DNA of 64,000 bases. Origin: Symbiodinium natans. Taxonomy: Eukaryota; Sar; Dinophyceae; Suessiales; Symbiodiniaceae. Where the stretch lies: assembly GCA_905221605.1 (NCBI GenBank), contig CAJNDS010002168.1, positions 360,233 to 424,232 on the forward strand, read 5' to 3'. Under the pieces are notes generated by a model. That model saw only the letters and a list, made by a program, of their open reading frames with translations, did not search any database and was not told the origin of the DNA. Positions within the stretch are counted from its first letter, which is position 1, and the number at the start of each line of letters is the position of its first letter. Positions 49,371 to 61,019 of the stretch are shown here, piece by piece. Position numbers and translations under genes: made by a program.

Positions 49371-49879
49371 CTAGGAATCGGGTTGAGGGTGCTAGAGTTG
49401 AGAGAAACGTCTCCGCTCTCAGCTGTTCAGCAGAGCTTGGAATTTCTCGTCCTCACTTCGGTCGTGGCAACTGAGGGCTTCTTCGGGTTTAGGGTTTAGG
49501 GTTTAGGGTTTAGGCTTTAGGGTTTAGGGTTTAGGGTCCAGGGGATATGCTTCGATTAGGGTTTAGGGTGTTTAGGGTTTGTGGTTTAATTAGGGTTTAA
49601 ATTTAGGGCTGAGGGAGGCATCGTACCCTAAACCCTAAACCCTAAACCCTAAACCCTAAACCCTAAACCCTAAACCCTAAACCCTCTGTTTCCGCCCCTT
49701 CTGGAGCTTGTCTGGGGGCTGGTTTCACAACGCCGCCTCGACGTTGGTGGGTTTTGGTTTTTTGCCCGCTGGCAGCTGCGGCTTTTGGTCAGAACAAACC
49801 GGCACTCGGCTTTGCAAAGTAACTACACCCTAAACCCTAAACCCTAAACCGTTGTACTACAGGGGCCTTAATAGCTAGA

Positions 49880-50230
49880 ATAGAGTGTTGGGGGGTCTTG
49901 TAGTAGAGTGGAATGCTAGTTGTACTTATTCCGACCCTACGTTACCTCCCTTCCGCAGTCGTGTGCTGGCTTTTGTTTTATGAGCAGGATCCGATGGGCC
50001 TCTACTTGGCCTGCTGGCGTGAAGCATTGCCAAGGTCAAAGCATGCGTGCATATGGTACTCTTTCCAGCCTGCCCTCGAAAACCTCCTCATAACATCGTC
50101 CACCTAAGACCGGTCGCAGAAACCTGTTGTTTAAAGGTTTAGCAATACTGAACGTGGTACCCTTGCAGAGATTGTGATTTTGGCTGCTTCTTAGGGATTG
50201 CAGTAACCAACACTTACACGTTGTTTCCAA
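49880..50230. other. Unique patch, strand unclear
   Basis: A plus frame (49913-50107) and a minus frame (50036-50230) are both open for about 64 codons with no recognised motif. I cannot choose between them. Confidence 0.25.
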
Positions 50231-51234
50231 GTACCCCTAAGTTAGGGTTTAGTGCTTAGGGGTTGGAGCTTAGAGTTCAAAATGCCCAACAAATACCTTA
50301 TGATTCGTCTAAAAGGGATTTAGTGGTTGAAGGTAGTTCCGAGTTTCGGGTTCATCGGGTTTGGGGCTCGTAGGGTTCTGAGGGTTCTTCGGTATTGCTT
50401 TTGTTTTAAGGCGTTTAGGGCGTTCGGGTTTTCTAGGCTTTTTGGTTAAATTCAAGGATTGCACTGGGGTTTGGGGAAACGTGCCTGCTCGCGCAGCTTC
50501 TCCTCGAACTGCTCTACGAGCCTTCGTCGGGGTCTGTGCGCTAGGACCCTAAACTCTGCTTGGAGGTTCATGGGTAGACACAAGTGCGTTCATGAGTGGT
50601 AACTATGGTGATAACGGGTTATAACTTTTTTTAGGGCGCTTATAGCCCTACTTATAACTACCCATGAACCTTCAAGTGGGGCTTGTGCCTTGGACCCTTG
50701 AGGTTGTACTGTGGGGTTTTGGGGACCCTTTTTGAAGATCCTTAAGGTAATATAAGGGCCATATTAGGAGTATAGTTAGGGAAACCTTCAGCGGCACCAC
50801 CGTCGAGGTACAAGTCTTAATCCCTTAAATGAACCCTATGACCCCCAAATCCCTAGCCGTGGCCCCAACACAGCACAAGTTGCATGGGGTAGCCCAGATA
50901 CCATATCAAAGTTAGGGTACCCTTTTCTTGGTTGGCTACTTTATAAGGGGACCTTGAACCAAAAAAGGGTACATCTGGGCTACCGAGTTAAAGGAGCTTT
51001 TGAGGGTCTAGGGTTTGGCTTGACGCGGGCCTTAGGATTGTGAACACCAGGAGTACGACCGCTCTATGGGTGTCAGGCTTCGAGGGGGGCATGGGGGACG
51101 CTAAGCCCGAAACCCTTAAACCCTTAAACCCTTGAACCCTTAAACCCTGAAACCCTTCAACTCTTAACCCCTTAAACCCTTAAACTCTTAAAGCCTTAAA
51201 GCCTTAAACCCTAAACCCCAACCCGTTTGTGAGA

Positions 51235-51360
51235 TGCTTCGAGTTTCGGGCGCGGTGGGGCCGCACATCCCGCGCCCTCAGGGCTTTCTGAGCCCGACGA
51301 CGAAGCCACGGGGGATAGACAGAGGTGCAGAGATGGCTCCCGAAATGCTCAATGTACCCC
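51235..51360 (+). CDS. Possible plus-strand exon
   Basis: The plus strand reads VSGAVGPHIPRPQGFLSPTT, then KPRGIDRGAEMAPEMLNVP, open for 41 codons. It is flanked by AAACCCTT repeats on the left. No domain is recognised. Confidence 0.35.
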
Positions 51361-51569
51361 AAACACCACAACCCGAAGCCCTAGAGCCGCCGGGGTTTAG
51401 GGTTTAGGGTTTAGGGTTTAGGGTTTAGGGTTTAGGGTTTAGGGTTTAGGGTTTAGGCCCTCATGCCGACTCATTCCTACGACCCTAAACCCCTAAATCT
51501 TTTGACCCGATACCCCAAACACCCTAGAACTCTAAGCCCTCTACGACCCACAAAGCGTAACACCCTCTC

Positions 51570-51682
51570 CTTTGTAGCCCGGTAACCATATTGTAATAAA
51601 GATACCCATTTTTTGTTGGTTACTTTGTAGGGGAACCCAGAACCAAAACAAAACGCACAAAGGGTACCACTGGGCTACCAAG
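51570..51682. mobile_element. Family A element, no clear duplication
   Basis: CTTTGTAGCCCGGTAACC...CCACTGGGCTACCAAG. The flanks TCTC and TTTA do not match. Another poorly flanked copy lies at 50885-50987, and a large composite one at 53177-53543. Confidence 0.7.
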
Positions 51683-51717
51683 TTTAGCGCGAAACCCTAA
51701 ATCCTAAAAACCCGAAC

Positions 51718-52556
51718 TGCCTCTTCACACCCTCCTCCACGCGCTGCTTGATGAGGGCCGCCTGCTCGTCCTGCAAACCCAACTAGAAGGTTAAACTTGA
51801 GACCCCAAACCTCAGGGGGTTCCAGGTTTAGGGATTGTTGCCCTGAACCCAAACCCTAAACCCAAACCCTAAAGCCTAAACCCTAAACCCGAAATCCTAA
51901 ACCCTAAACCCCGAAATCCGAAACCCCGAAATCCTAGTAGAGGTTGTCGAAGGAAGACTTTTTGCCGAACAAAAAGAGCAACACTGGTTTAGGGGTGAGG
52001 GTTTCAGTCAGGGTTTTTGGTACGACATCAGACTGGGGGCGATTTTCACACGCCATTCAGTGCACGAGTCTTCTGTAGCTCAATTCTTACTTCGCTAACG
52101 TCATCCCCCTCTGTCAAAAAGAATACCTAGGGTAAGCCCGGGCCGGAAATGCGGATAAAGGAACACTCTCCGCTTCCAGACCTAAACACTAAACCCTAAC
52201 TCCCAAACCCTAAACCCTAAACCCTGAACCGTGAACCCTAAACCCTAAACCCTAAACCTACACCGACCGTAAACCGAAAGCCCAAGGGATTCGGGCTGTT
52301 AAGGTTTCACGGGTGTGGGTTACCCTAAACCCAAAACCCCTAAACCCCTAAACCCCTAAACCCCTAAACCCCTAAACCCCTAAACCCCGAAACCCTAAAC
52401 CCCCAACCCTAAACCCTAAACCCTAAACCCTAAACCCTAAACCCTAAACCCTAAACCCTAAACCCCAACTCCCGGTGTGGCACCTCTGGCTCCTGCTTGG
52501 AGCGGATGCGTCGCATCTCCGCCTCCGCCATCTCCTGCTCCGAGGGCCTGCTGCGG
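51718..52556 (-). CDS. Charged coiled-coil-like exons, unassigned
   Basis: Minus strand: about 52470-52556 SRPSEQEMAEAEMRRIRSKQ then EPEVPHRE; about 51720-51785 QDEQAALIKQRVEEGVKRQF. Both are highly charged and helical, so they probably come from the same protein. Telomere-like arrays fill the intron. Confidence 0.55.
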
Positions 52557-52954
52557 GTTTAGGGTTTAGGGTTTAGGGTTTAGGGTTTAGGGTTTAGGGT
52601 TTAGGGTTTTGGGGTTCAGGGGTTTGGGTTTAGGGACCTGAAGCCCTAAGACCCCAGGCCCCGTCCCATTTGGGGCTTCGGGGCTTGCAGTCTTGCATCG
52701 AGATGGATTCGCTCAAGTTTGGACTAGGCTGCCCAGGAACCTAGGCTTAAAAGGGTGCCCTTTTTTGCTAAAAGGGGCTTATAAGGGAACCTAAACCTAC
52801 CAAAAAGGGAATAAGGGTACTGGACGAGACTGAAGGCCAGGGCTTGCCTTCAGGTTCATGGTTAGTTAAAAGTAAGGTTCTAAGCGTCCTAGTTCACGTT
52901 CTAACCAGCTACCTTGCTGACCACCCCACCTATAACTACCCATGAACTCCCAAG

Positions 52955-53176
52955 GTTTTGGGGTATAGGACTGCAGAAAAACCCTGGGAAGGGCTTTGAC
53001 TGCCGAAGCCGATCGCAGAGTAACGCTACGTTCTGTGCCACAGACCGTGGCACTCCTGGGCTTTCCGGATCTCAGAAGCAGGCGCAAGGCAAACTGCAAG
53101 AGAGTTCATCGTGCATCTTCAAAAGAGCTGAACTAGTTGCAAAGACGCATTGTAAAAGGCGAAAGAGCCAAAACTA
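52955..53176 (+). CDS. Possible plus-strand exon between two elements
   Basis: The plus frame from the end of a family G element to the start of a family A element is open: DCRSRSQSNATFCATDRGTP, then SSSCIFKRAELVAKTHCKRR. A minus frame is also partly open. No family is recognised. Confidence 0.35.
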
Positions 53177-54438
53177 CTTAGTCGCGCAGTAACCATGCAT
53201 GGACAGGACTAAAGTTTCGACCTACCCAGACGTGAACATGTTGCGGAGTCGCGGAGTCACGAACATGTGGATTTTAACATATAGCCTGCGCAGCGGAGAA
53301 AATTAATCACCCGAAGAAAAATATTTTACTATTTTGAAAGGTGGAGCCCTGCAGTGCTAGGAGTCCGGGAAGGGGGCTTGGCATTGCCATGCTTGTCTGT
53401 GTGTACTGATGTCTTGGTCGCGGGTCGAACTTTCGTCCTACCTGAATCATTATTGCAATAAGGGTACCCTTCTTGGGGGTGGGTTACTTTACAAGGAAAT
53501 ATAGAACCAACATAAAGAAAAAGGGCACCACTGTGCTATAAAGACACCCTGAATCTCGACATGTGTTTCCGTTGAAATACTATTTGGCATAGGTCTCGAA
53601 ATTAGGGTCCCTTTTTGGGTCCCATATGTAGTAGGGCACTCTTCAAAAGAAGGACCCAAAAAGGGGCGGTTCACGGGTAGTTATAAGTAAGGTCATACAT
53701 AAGGTAACTGTAACTAGAACTGGGTATAACCTTCTTTGGGGTACTTAGAACACTACTTACAACTACCCATGAACCTCCAAGTAGCCCTAAACCCTAAACC
53801 CTAAACCCAAAACCCCCCAAAAAAAGAAGAGCCCGGTTCAAGGTGCCCTAAGCTGCAAATCCGCCCAGCCAAGGCTCCTGAAGAGGTGCGCAAGCTCGGG
53901 CTGTGTAAGCGGGTCGACCTGAAAAGAGCTCACAACGGGGTCATTGGAGGGTCGAGCGATTCTTTTTTTTTTTTTTTTTGGGGGGGGGGGGGAGGGCTGA
54001 GAGCTTTTCAGGGCTTAGGGAGTCAGGCTTAAGGGGGTGGGCGTAGCATGGTCTGCATGTCCAGAGGTACCCCACACTTTTCGGTGCTAGGCTGGTGCTA
54101 AAAACAGTGCCCTGTGGGCGAATGTGAGGCCACCCTACAGCACGACCTGAAGTCGCTGCCATCGCCTGTGATGCTCAGCTCACCGGCTAAACCCTAAACC
54201 CTAAAACCTATAACCCCAAATGCTATACCCTACATCCTAAACCCTATAAACCCTAAACCGAAGCTGCTCGGCGAGTGTCACGTCGCCCGTATCAGCAGAC
54301 CGTGCGTTCCGGGCACAAGCTAAGGCACGTGTTGCCGGAGTGGGGGATATATCGAACTCATTCTTCAAGTACGAATCGAAGGAAGGCAACTCGAGTCTAG
54401 GTACTGCACTACACGAGGTTTAGAGTTCAGAGTTTTCT

Positions 54439-54536
54439 TAGTTGCTGAGTTCATGAGCCAGAACAAGTGTACACTTTCAGTCCTTTAGGGGAATATAGCA
54501 TCCCAAAAAAGTGTCAAGTGTGCTCACTCAGCTACT
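54439..54536. mobile_element. Family H hairpin element, copy 3
   Basis: TAGTTGCTGAGTTCATGAGC...CAAGTGTGCTCACTCAGCTA. Matches 32531-32622 through most of its length. Confidence 0.8.
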
Positions 54537-54978
54537 TAGTTTTCGCTTGAGGTTTCGGGGTTCTTGGAATCCTCGCAAGAGGGTTCTTGAAGGCGGGTGG
54601 AGGATGTTCAACTTCGTGCCGAGACCGCTCATTCCCTGCAGGCAGTTCTGCACAGTTCGGCCGTACCAGATCTTGTTTATTGAAGAACAAGCTGGAGATA
54701 CCTCAATAACCACCCGAAACTCTTTTGCACCCTAAACCCGAAACTCTAAACCCTAAGCCCTAAACCGCAAAACCCCAAGCCATCGATCAATAAACTAATC
54801 AGGAGCCTGGGGCCCTACATTCATAAAGCCCTCGACCGACAGGAGCCCTGAGCCTATAACCCTAAACCACGGCATGCCAGCTCGCAGAACCCCCTTAACA
54901 GTATAAATAAATCATGAAATAAATGAATAAAACAACTAACAAAATAAATAAATAAATATATATATATATATATACGGA

Positions 54979-55080
54979 GAGGTTCATGGGTAGTTGCAAG
55001 AAAAGCGTAAGGTAACTTTAATTGTCACTGGTTCTAAGGGTACTTATAACCCTACTTCCAACTACCCATGAACCTTCAAG
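54979..55080. mobile_element. Family G hairpin element
   Basis: AGGTTCATGGGTAGTTGCAA...TCCAACTACCCATGAACCT. It is the cleanest copy of family G. Confidence 0.85.
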
Positions 55081-55689
55081 TTGGGGGGGACGCAAGGTAC
55101 CTCGTTCCCTCATGCCCTGCTAAGAAACAGCAACATGATCCCCTACCCCCCCACCCCCCAAAACCCGAAACCCTAAACCCCTAGACTCCTAGACCCCTAG
55201 ACCCCTAGACCCCTAGACCCCTAGACCCCTAGACCCCTAGACCCCTAAACCCCTAAACCCCTAAACCCCTAAACCCTAAACCCCAAACCCTAAACCACTA
55301 AACCCTAAACCCCTAAACCCCAAACCCTAAACCCTCTAAGGCTGGCGCTTCGCAGTCCAAGGTCATGGGCGCCGGATCCCGCAGGGGCGGCGTCGCACCT
55401 GGCGAATGGGTTTAGGGTTTCATGCTGTATCTCACTCTCTCGGAAGAAGTCGGGTGAGAGCTCCTCTTAAAGAAACCGAATATGCCGCCAAGTGGGCCGG
55501 CTCAGGATTCTTTAAGCAGGACCGCATCTTAGGATTCGTGAAGCTTCTGCGATGGTGGCTGTAGGGCCGCGCACCCCCGCATAGTCATCTCTTCCCACGC
55601 GGCCCAATTCACGCAAAATGTTCCCTAGACTGGGGTGTGTGCTGGAATCCTAAACCCTGAGCCTTAACACCCTGAACCTAAAACCCTAA

Positions 55690-55924
55690 ACCATAATGCC
55701 TTTGGCACAGTGTGCTTCTAGGCCACAGGAGTAACCTAGAAGGAATCTACACCACGGCAAACCCTTTACAAGACATACTTTCCACCCTGTACCCAACGCG
55801 CTTACGAGGTTCGTGCAGGAGGAGGTCTGAAGAGCTTCGGTTTTCGGTCCCAGAGGCGGGTGGCTACATAGCGGCACATGCAAACCACATAACCCTAAAC
55901 CCTGAGGGTCGCTACGTTGTTTAA
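55690..55924 (+). CDS. Plus-strand 3' exon candidate
   Basis: The plus strand reads LLGHRSNLEGIYTTANPLQD, then ILSTLYPTRLRGSCRRRSEE, then VPEAGGYIAAHANHITLNPE and GRYVV followed by TAA. The composition is protein-like to the stop at 55922-55924. The frame is closed just upstream of 55697, so an acceptor near there is expected. The minus frame over it is a shadow. No domain is recognised. Confidence 0.4.
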
Positions 55925-56149
55925 GGAATATTAGGTACCTGCTCCCCACCTCCCCCTTGGAACCCACGTGTGCCTTGTCTAGGGTTAGAAGTACACCCTT
56001 ATAAGAGCTGTATGAGCTACCAAAACACAGAGCCCCAGAAACAGATGCCTCAATTTAGGCTCAAGAGCTGCGGTTCATCAGCAAGACCCGAGGCCCTAAC
56101 CACTAAACCAAACCCTAAACCCTAAGCCCTGAACCAAGGACGTCTACTG

Positions 56150-58220
56150 TCAGGCCTCCCAGTGGTTCGCCCACGCGCAGGAAGACATCGCACTTCGTCG
56201 TGAAGGCATACATGTACAACCTGCTGTAGGGTCTATGTATATAGACATACATATATGTAGTTAAGAATGTATATATATATATGGCCTGAGGGTTCAGCAC
56301 GTATGGTGGCTTGAGGGTTGAGAAGTTTCAAGCCTAGCTTTTTAAGGGTTTAGGGCGGGGTTTAGGGGTTTCTCATCGGAGGACAGCCGAGATGATAGCC
56401 ATGGACTGTGTCACAGGTCGATCCTAGCTACCTACCGACTACTCTCCATTATTACTATGACTGTCTCTTGTTCATGCTGCTATGATAACTACTCTTGCTC
56501 TTACTCCTACTCTTACTAATGCCATTACGAGTCCTACCCAACCGCCGTAGGATAGAAGGACTCCTTTTTGACTTAGTTTGGTTTAAAAGGGACCTTGACG
56601 CACAAAGCGGAATAAGGGTAATACTGGGCATCCTAGGCTTGGGATGGCGGGTTTAATGGGCGTCGGCTTTGGGATCTTAATTTGTTCTTGGCCCATACGC
56701 AAGACACAAGACCGAAAGCAGGTAGAGAAAATGTCAAGCGTCCCAAGGCGCCTAAATACCCAAAATCGACCCACTGATGGCCGGAAAGGCTCGTCTAGTG
56801 GCTCGTCTATTCGATGACGCTTAGGGTGCAGGTTTTGGGCTTGGGGTCGTATGGCACCAGGAATGCATTTAATGATGAACGATTGCATCTACATCTATGT
56901 TCTCAGCCCAGAACCCCTGAACCGGCAGTCTCATGTGATGGGTGTACGGTTTAGGGTTTAGGGTGTAGGGTTTAGGGGTTTAGGGATTAGGGGTTAGGGT
57001 CTAGGGTCTTAGGGTATGTGCTTTAGGGTGTTAGGGTCTTAAGGCTATAGGGTTCAGGGATCTCGGGACTCGAGGCAATGAGAGGATTCAGCAAGACACG
57101 GACTCCCTCTCAACTCCTTGTAGGATTTGGGTTCGGATCTGTGGCGCACGATGCTCAAGTCCCGACTACCCAAGCAGGAACCGACTTCACCCCCCCCCCC
57201 CCCCCGCCCCCCGCCCCAAACAGCCATGATCTCGAGCTCCCCACCAACCCCCCCCCCCCCACCCGGAAAAAAAAAATAAATGAACAAATATATGCATATA
57301 TATATAATATATAATAAAAAAACGATAAATAAAATGAAACAATACCCAAGCAAGGAACATCGAATACGCTCAGGTGGGGGGTTTGGGATTATAGGGTTTA
57401 GGGTTTAGGCTGTAGGGCTTGCAAAATGCCTGTAGTGGCGAAAGAAGGAGTTGGCCACGTACCTGCCAGCTCAAACCCCACAGGTCATGGGTTTCCCTAC
57501 TACCCCTCTCTGTAAACCCCCCCCCCCCCCAGGTTGGCCCCGCGGTTTAGGGTTTAGGGTTCTCTACCCCTTAATAGCCTTAAGTATGGGGGCACCTAGG
57601 CAGTGGTAGTGTTGAGACAGAGAGCCCCGACCGTTTGTCCTAGGCAACCAAAACCCTAAAAGCCTAAACCACTCATGGGAACCCTAAACCCTAAACCCTA
57701 AACCCTAAACCCCAAACCCCAAACCGCGAGGTACCTGGACTTCACGTATCTTAACTCCCCAACCATAATCCCTGAACCCCCGCAGCCTAAACAGCGAACC
57801 CTACACCCCAAACCCTGAACCCTACACCCTTAACACCAGACCCTACACCCTCGGCCGCACTGAGCTCTAAACCCTAAACCATTAACACCTGTCAGGCTTT
57901 GCAGGGTTCCCTAAACCATAAACCCTAAACGCCGCATCCAGACTGCACTGTTTACCCCTTTAGTGAGGAGCAATTGCCAGTGGACCCAGCCGCCTGTCAG
58001 GGTCCTCAGGGTCTGGGCTTCGGGCTGTATAGGGTTGAGGAATTAGGGTTTAGGGTTAGGGTTTCGGGTATAGGGTGTAGGGTTTAGGGTTTGGGGTTTA
58101 GGGTTTGGGGAACCACAAGTTCTTGCGCTTCTCACCCGCATTGGCCGCATTCGAACGCCAGGAGCACTCCACAATCGATGTCACGTCATCAAAGGAGAAG
58201 ATGCCAACACTTCGAGGCCT
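56150..58220 (-). CDS. Three coding exons of one unassigned gene
   Basis: Minus strand: about 58115-58220 VGIFSFDDVTSIVECSWRSN, then AANAGEKRKNLWFP; about 57425-57480 GRYVANSFFRHYRHFAS; about 56150-56225 LYMYAFTTKCDVFLRVGEPL, then GGLTVDVL. The last is preceded by AG and G and followed by GG, consistent with splice sites. The direction matches the exons at 51.7-52.6 kb, so all may belong to one gene of about 6.5 kb. No family is recognised. Confidence 0.5.
56640..56888. other. Open patch on both strands
   Basis: A plus frame (MAGLMGVGFGILICSWPIRK..., 56642-56818) starts right after a family B end, and a minus frame (56583-56888) is open too. I cannot decide which, if either, is translated. 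Confidence 0.25.
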
Positions 58221-59219
58221 GGGGTTTAGGGTTTAGGGTTTAGGGTTGAGGGTTTAGGGCATGACGGATGGAAGCTTCTTGAGGCCCATTTAGTGTAGGG
58301 CTCAAGATTCAGTAACTTTTAGGGGATGCTTGTTGAGGATACGGGTTTACGGTTGCGGGTCCACAGGGTTTCGGGTCAACAATTTCGGGCTTTAGGCACA
58401 TACGCCCGAGTTGTAGCTCCTTGTTCCGGGTGCATTAATTCCCTACTTTGGCGTAGACCCTGGAAAAAAGTTTATACCTTTTTAGGTAGAAGTAGCTGCA
58501 ACGGGAACCCAGAACCAAAAAAAGTATTAAAGTACAGTACTCCAAGACCCAGTATTATTTCCTGACTCCCCCAAAAAAAGAAGGCAAAAAAGCGGGTCCA
58601 GGTTTACTGTTTAGGGTCTAGGGTTTAGGGTCTTAAGGGTAGATGGCCAGAGGCTGGCACCACGGAAACGACACTTCCAGACTTTCTCCAATCAGGCATC
58701 TAGCTCTAGAACCATAAACCCTAAACCCCAAACCCTAAACCCTGAATTCCTTGAACAATTGCAGGCTTCTGCAGGCGTAAAGCATAAGCGTGGCCTTGAG
58801 ATAGCCAACAGGTGCTGTCAAGCCAACACCTGAACCCTAAACCAGCTAAACCCAAAAGGGTTTAGGGGTTTATGGTTTAGTTTCAGCCCTAAACCCTGAA
58901 CCCTAAACCCTAAACCCGAAAACCTAAACCCTAAACCCTAAACCCTAAAGCCCAAACATGCCCTTAAAAACCCCTAAACTCTAAACGTCCCGTGGCCCCA
59001 GGCGGCCGCTCCACGGCATGCTTCAGAAGCCAATCCTGCGGCAAATGGAAAGGCCTTAACTCCAGCTGGGGTTTAGGGTGTAGGGTTTAGGGTTATAGGG
59101 TGTAGGGTAAATAAACCCTAAACCCTAAGCTTCAGGTTAGGGGCCTGCGTCCTTTGCGATTCAGGGATCTTGGGGCTTTCAGGCTCTTGCTGGAAACACA
59201 TGAAGTCTAAATATGATGC

Positions 59220-59282
59220 AGCTTTGACCACACCGCCCCCCCCCCCCCCTCCCCCAAACACTGCCGCTTGTGGTCCCTGTGG

Positions 59283-59315
<33 letters not shown>

Positions 59316-59320
59316 CTAGG
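59220..59320. repeat. C-run and long G-run
   Basis: A C15 run (59236-59250) is followed by a G run of about 31 bases (59286-59316). Comparable homopolymers: 9925-9943, 15033-15048, 30330-30347, 47907-47931, 53958-53992 (T then G), 60050-60062. All are G or C on one strand, and many lie next to hairpin elements. Confidence 0.9.
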
Positions 59321-60000
59321 ATTCAGGGGTTTTTAAGATTCATTTTGGGTTTGGGCTTTACGGGTTTTTTCCGTTTGGGGGTGGGGCGTGGGGGGGCGAA
59401 CAGGGCGACTCGGAACCTTGTATAGCCTAAAACCCAAACACCCTAAGGCCGAAAGCCCTGTAGCCTACATCCCTAAACCCTGAACCCAAAACCCGAAACC
59501 CTAGTAAAACCGCACTTGAAAACCTTAAACCCTATTGAAAACCCTAAACCGCAGGAGGAAGGGAGCCCTGAAAGGGATTTAGGGCTTAGGGCTTGGGGTT
59601 TAGGGTTCAGGGTTTAGGGTTTAGGGTTTAGGGGGGGTTTCGGGGTTCAGGGGTTCGGCTTAAGGGGGCTTACAAAAGAGAATTTTGGCGTTATCCCAAA
59701 GGCCAGCCTAGATCAGCAGCGAACATGAGTTCAAGACGAGCACAAAGAATTCAAAAACAGCTCGGAACCTTCCCACCCCGAACTTCGGATTGTCTCTCCC
59801 TTCCCCCGACCTCCTTGCCCCTGAGTTTGATTATATATATTTTTTTTTTTGGGGGGGGGGGGAGTTCTTAAGCAAACAGTAGAGACAGCGCCTGGAACAG
59901 TCCAAAGGCATCGTCGGGGTTCAGGCGCAAGCGCACGGCATCCTGACAAAAGCTTGGTGCAGTAATTCTCATGCAAGGCAGGATCTGTGGTATATATGGG

Positions 60001-60108
60001 TTGGGATGTTCCCCCGTATACTACAGTCCTTAATGGGGATTATGATTGGGGGGGGGGGGGGGTACTAGATCCCTATGAAGGACTGTTAGTAATATAGGAA
60101 CATCCCAA
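60001..60108. mobile_element. Family C hairpin element, copy 4
   Basis: TTGGGATGTTCCCCCGTATA...TAATATAGGAACATCCCAA with a G-run in the loop and a loose 8-base duplication (TATATGGG / TATGTAGG). Confidence 0.75.
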
Positions 60109-60529
60109 TATGTAGGGTTTATAGAGTTTAGGGTTTAGGGTTTGCCGTTAGAGTGGCACAGAAGCTGGAAAAGGATTGTCCACACAGAGAAGATCGTACT
60201 CTGCGAGCCAGGGTCTTGCAGGCATAACAGAAAACGTCCCAAAACCACCAATATTCAATATGATAAGATAACATAGGGGCCTTAACAAGTAAGATAGGGT
60301 TTTGGTTTAAGGCTTAAAATAGTCTAATTATAAAGGCATCATAAGGGAATACCACTAGCAATTATTCCGACCCCTCCACCACCTATCTCGACTGGCAGAT
60401 TTAAGGGGAATGACGGACTGCGATGAATGACAACTGGGGAGGGTGGGCTGGGTAGGGTACCCTAAACCCTATAAACCCTAAACTCTAATCGGTGGCTGAC
60501 TCGCGATAATCGCGCTTCTAACTCCCGGA

Positions 60530-60780
60530 TGTTGAATTTGCACTCGGAAAGTTTTTTCATGAAACTCACCGAAAAAACTTAGAAACTACGTTAGCTATGG
60601 ATCTTGTGGGATGGCCAAAAATCAAGGGCGCCAGCACATGTCGCGCACGCTCCTTAGCTTTCGCGCATGTCTCGCGATAATCGCGTTTCTGTTGAGTTTC
60701 CGCTCGGAAAGTTTTTTCGTGAAACTCAACAAAAAAAACGGGGGAAAAAAAAAAAAAAAAACGTCAGCTATGGGGCTTGT
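60530..60780. repeat. Inexact direct repeat with TCGCGATAATCGCG palindrome
   Basis: Two copies (about 60500-60620 and 60665-60790) share GCGATAATCGCG, TCGGAAAGTTTTTTC(A/G)TGAAACTCA, GTTAGCTATGG-type and CTTGTGGGATGGC. Each copy contains a small hairpin GAGTTT...AAACTC. No gene is seen. Confidence 0.7.
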
Positions 60781-60839
60781 GGGATGGCGGGTTAGATGAA
60801 CCCAACACCCCAAACCCCTCAACCCCTAAACCCGAAGGC

Positions 60840-60945
60840 CCCGGTGACTTGGCTGCCTGATGTACTGCAGCCCTTTGCTGGTGCCCGTGTCTTGCTATTC
60901 AGCCCACTAACCTACCCTGGCAACCCTGAACTGCCCCAAAACCCC
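60840..60945 (+). CDS. Possible plus-strand exon
   Basis: The plus strand reads APVTWLPDVLQPFAGARVLL, then FSPLTYPGNPELP, between CCCTAAA-like repeats. Protein-like, no domain. Confidence 0.35.
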
Positions 60946-61019
60946 AAAACCCTAAAAAACTCTAGACGCCGCTATAAACCCTACAGACCCTAGACCCCCG
61001 GGCCCGAGATTCGTTGACC

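Noticed and set aside
57054-57353. Gly-rich frames at 57.05-57.35 kb
   Set aside because: Produced by C/G homopolymers and AT-rich repeats.
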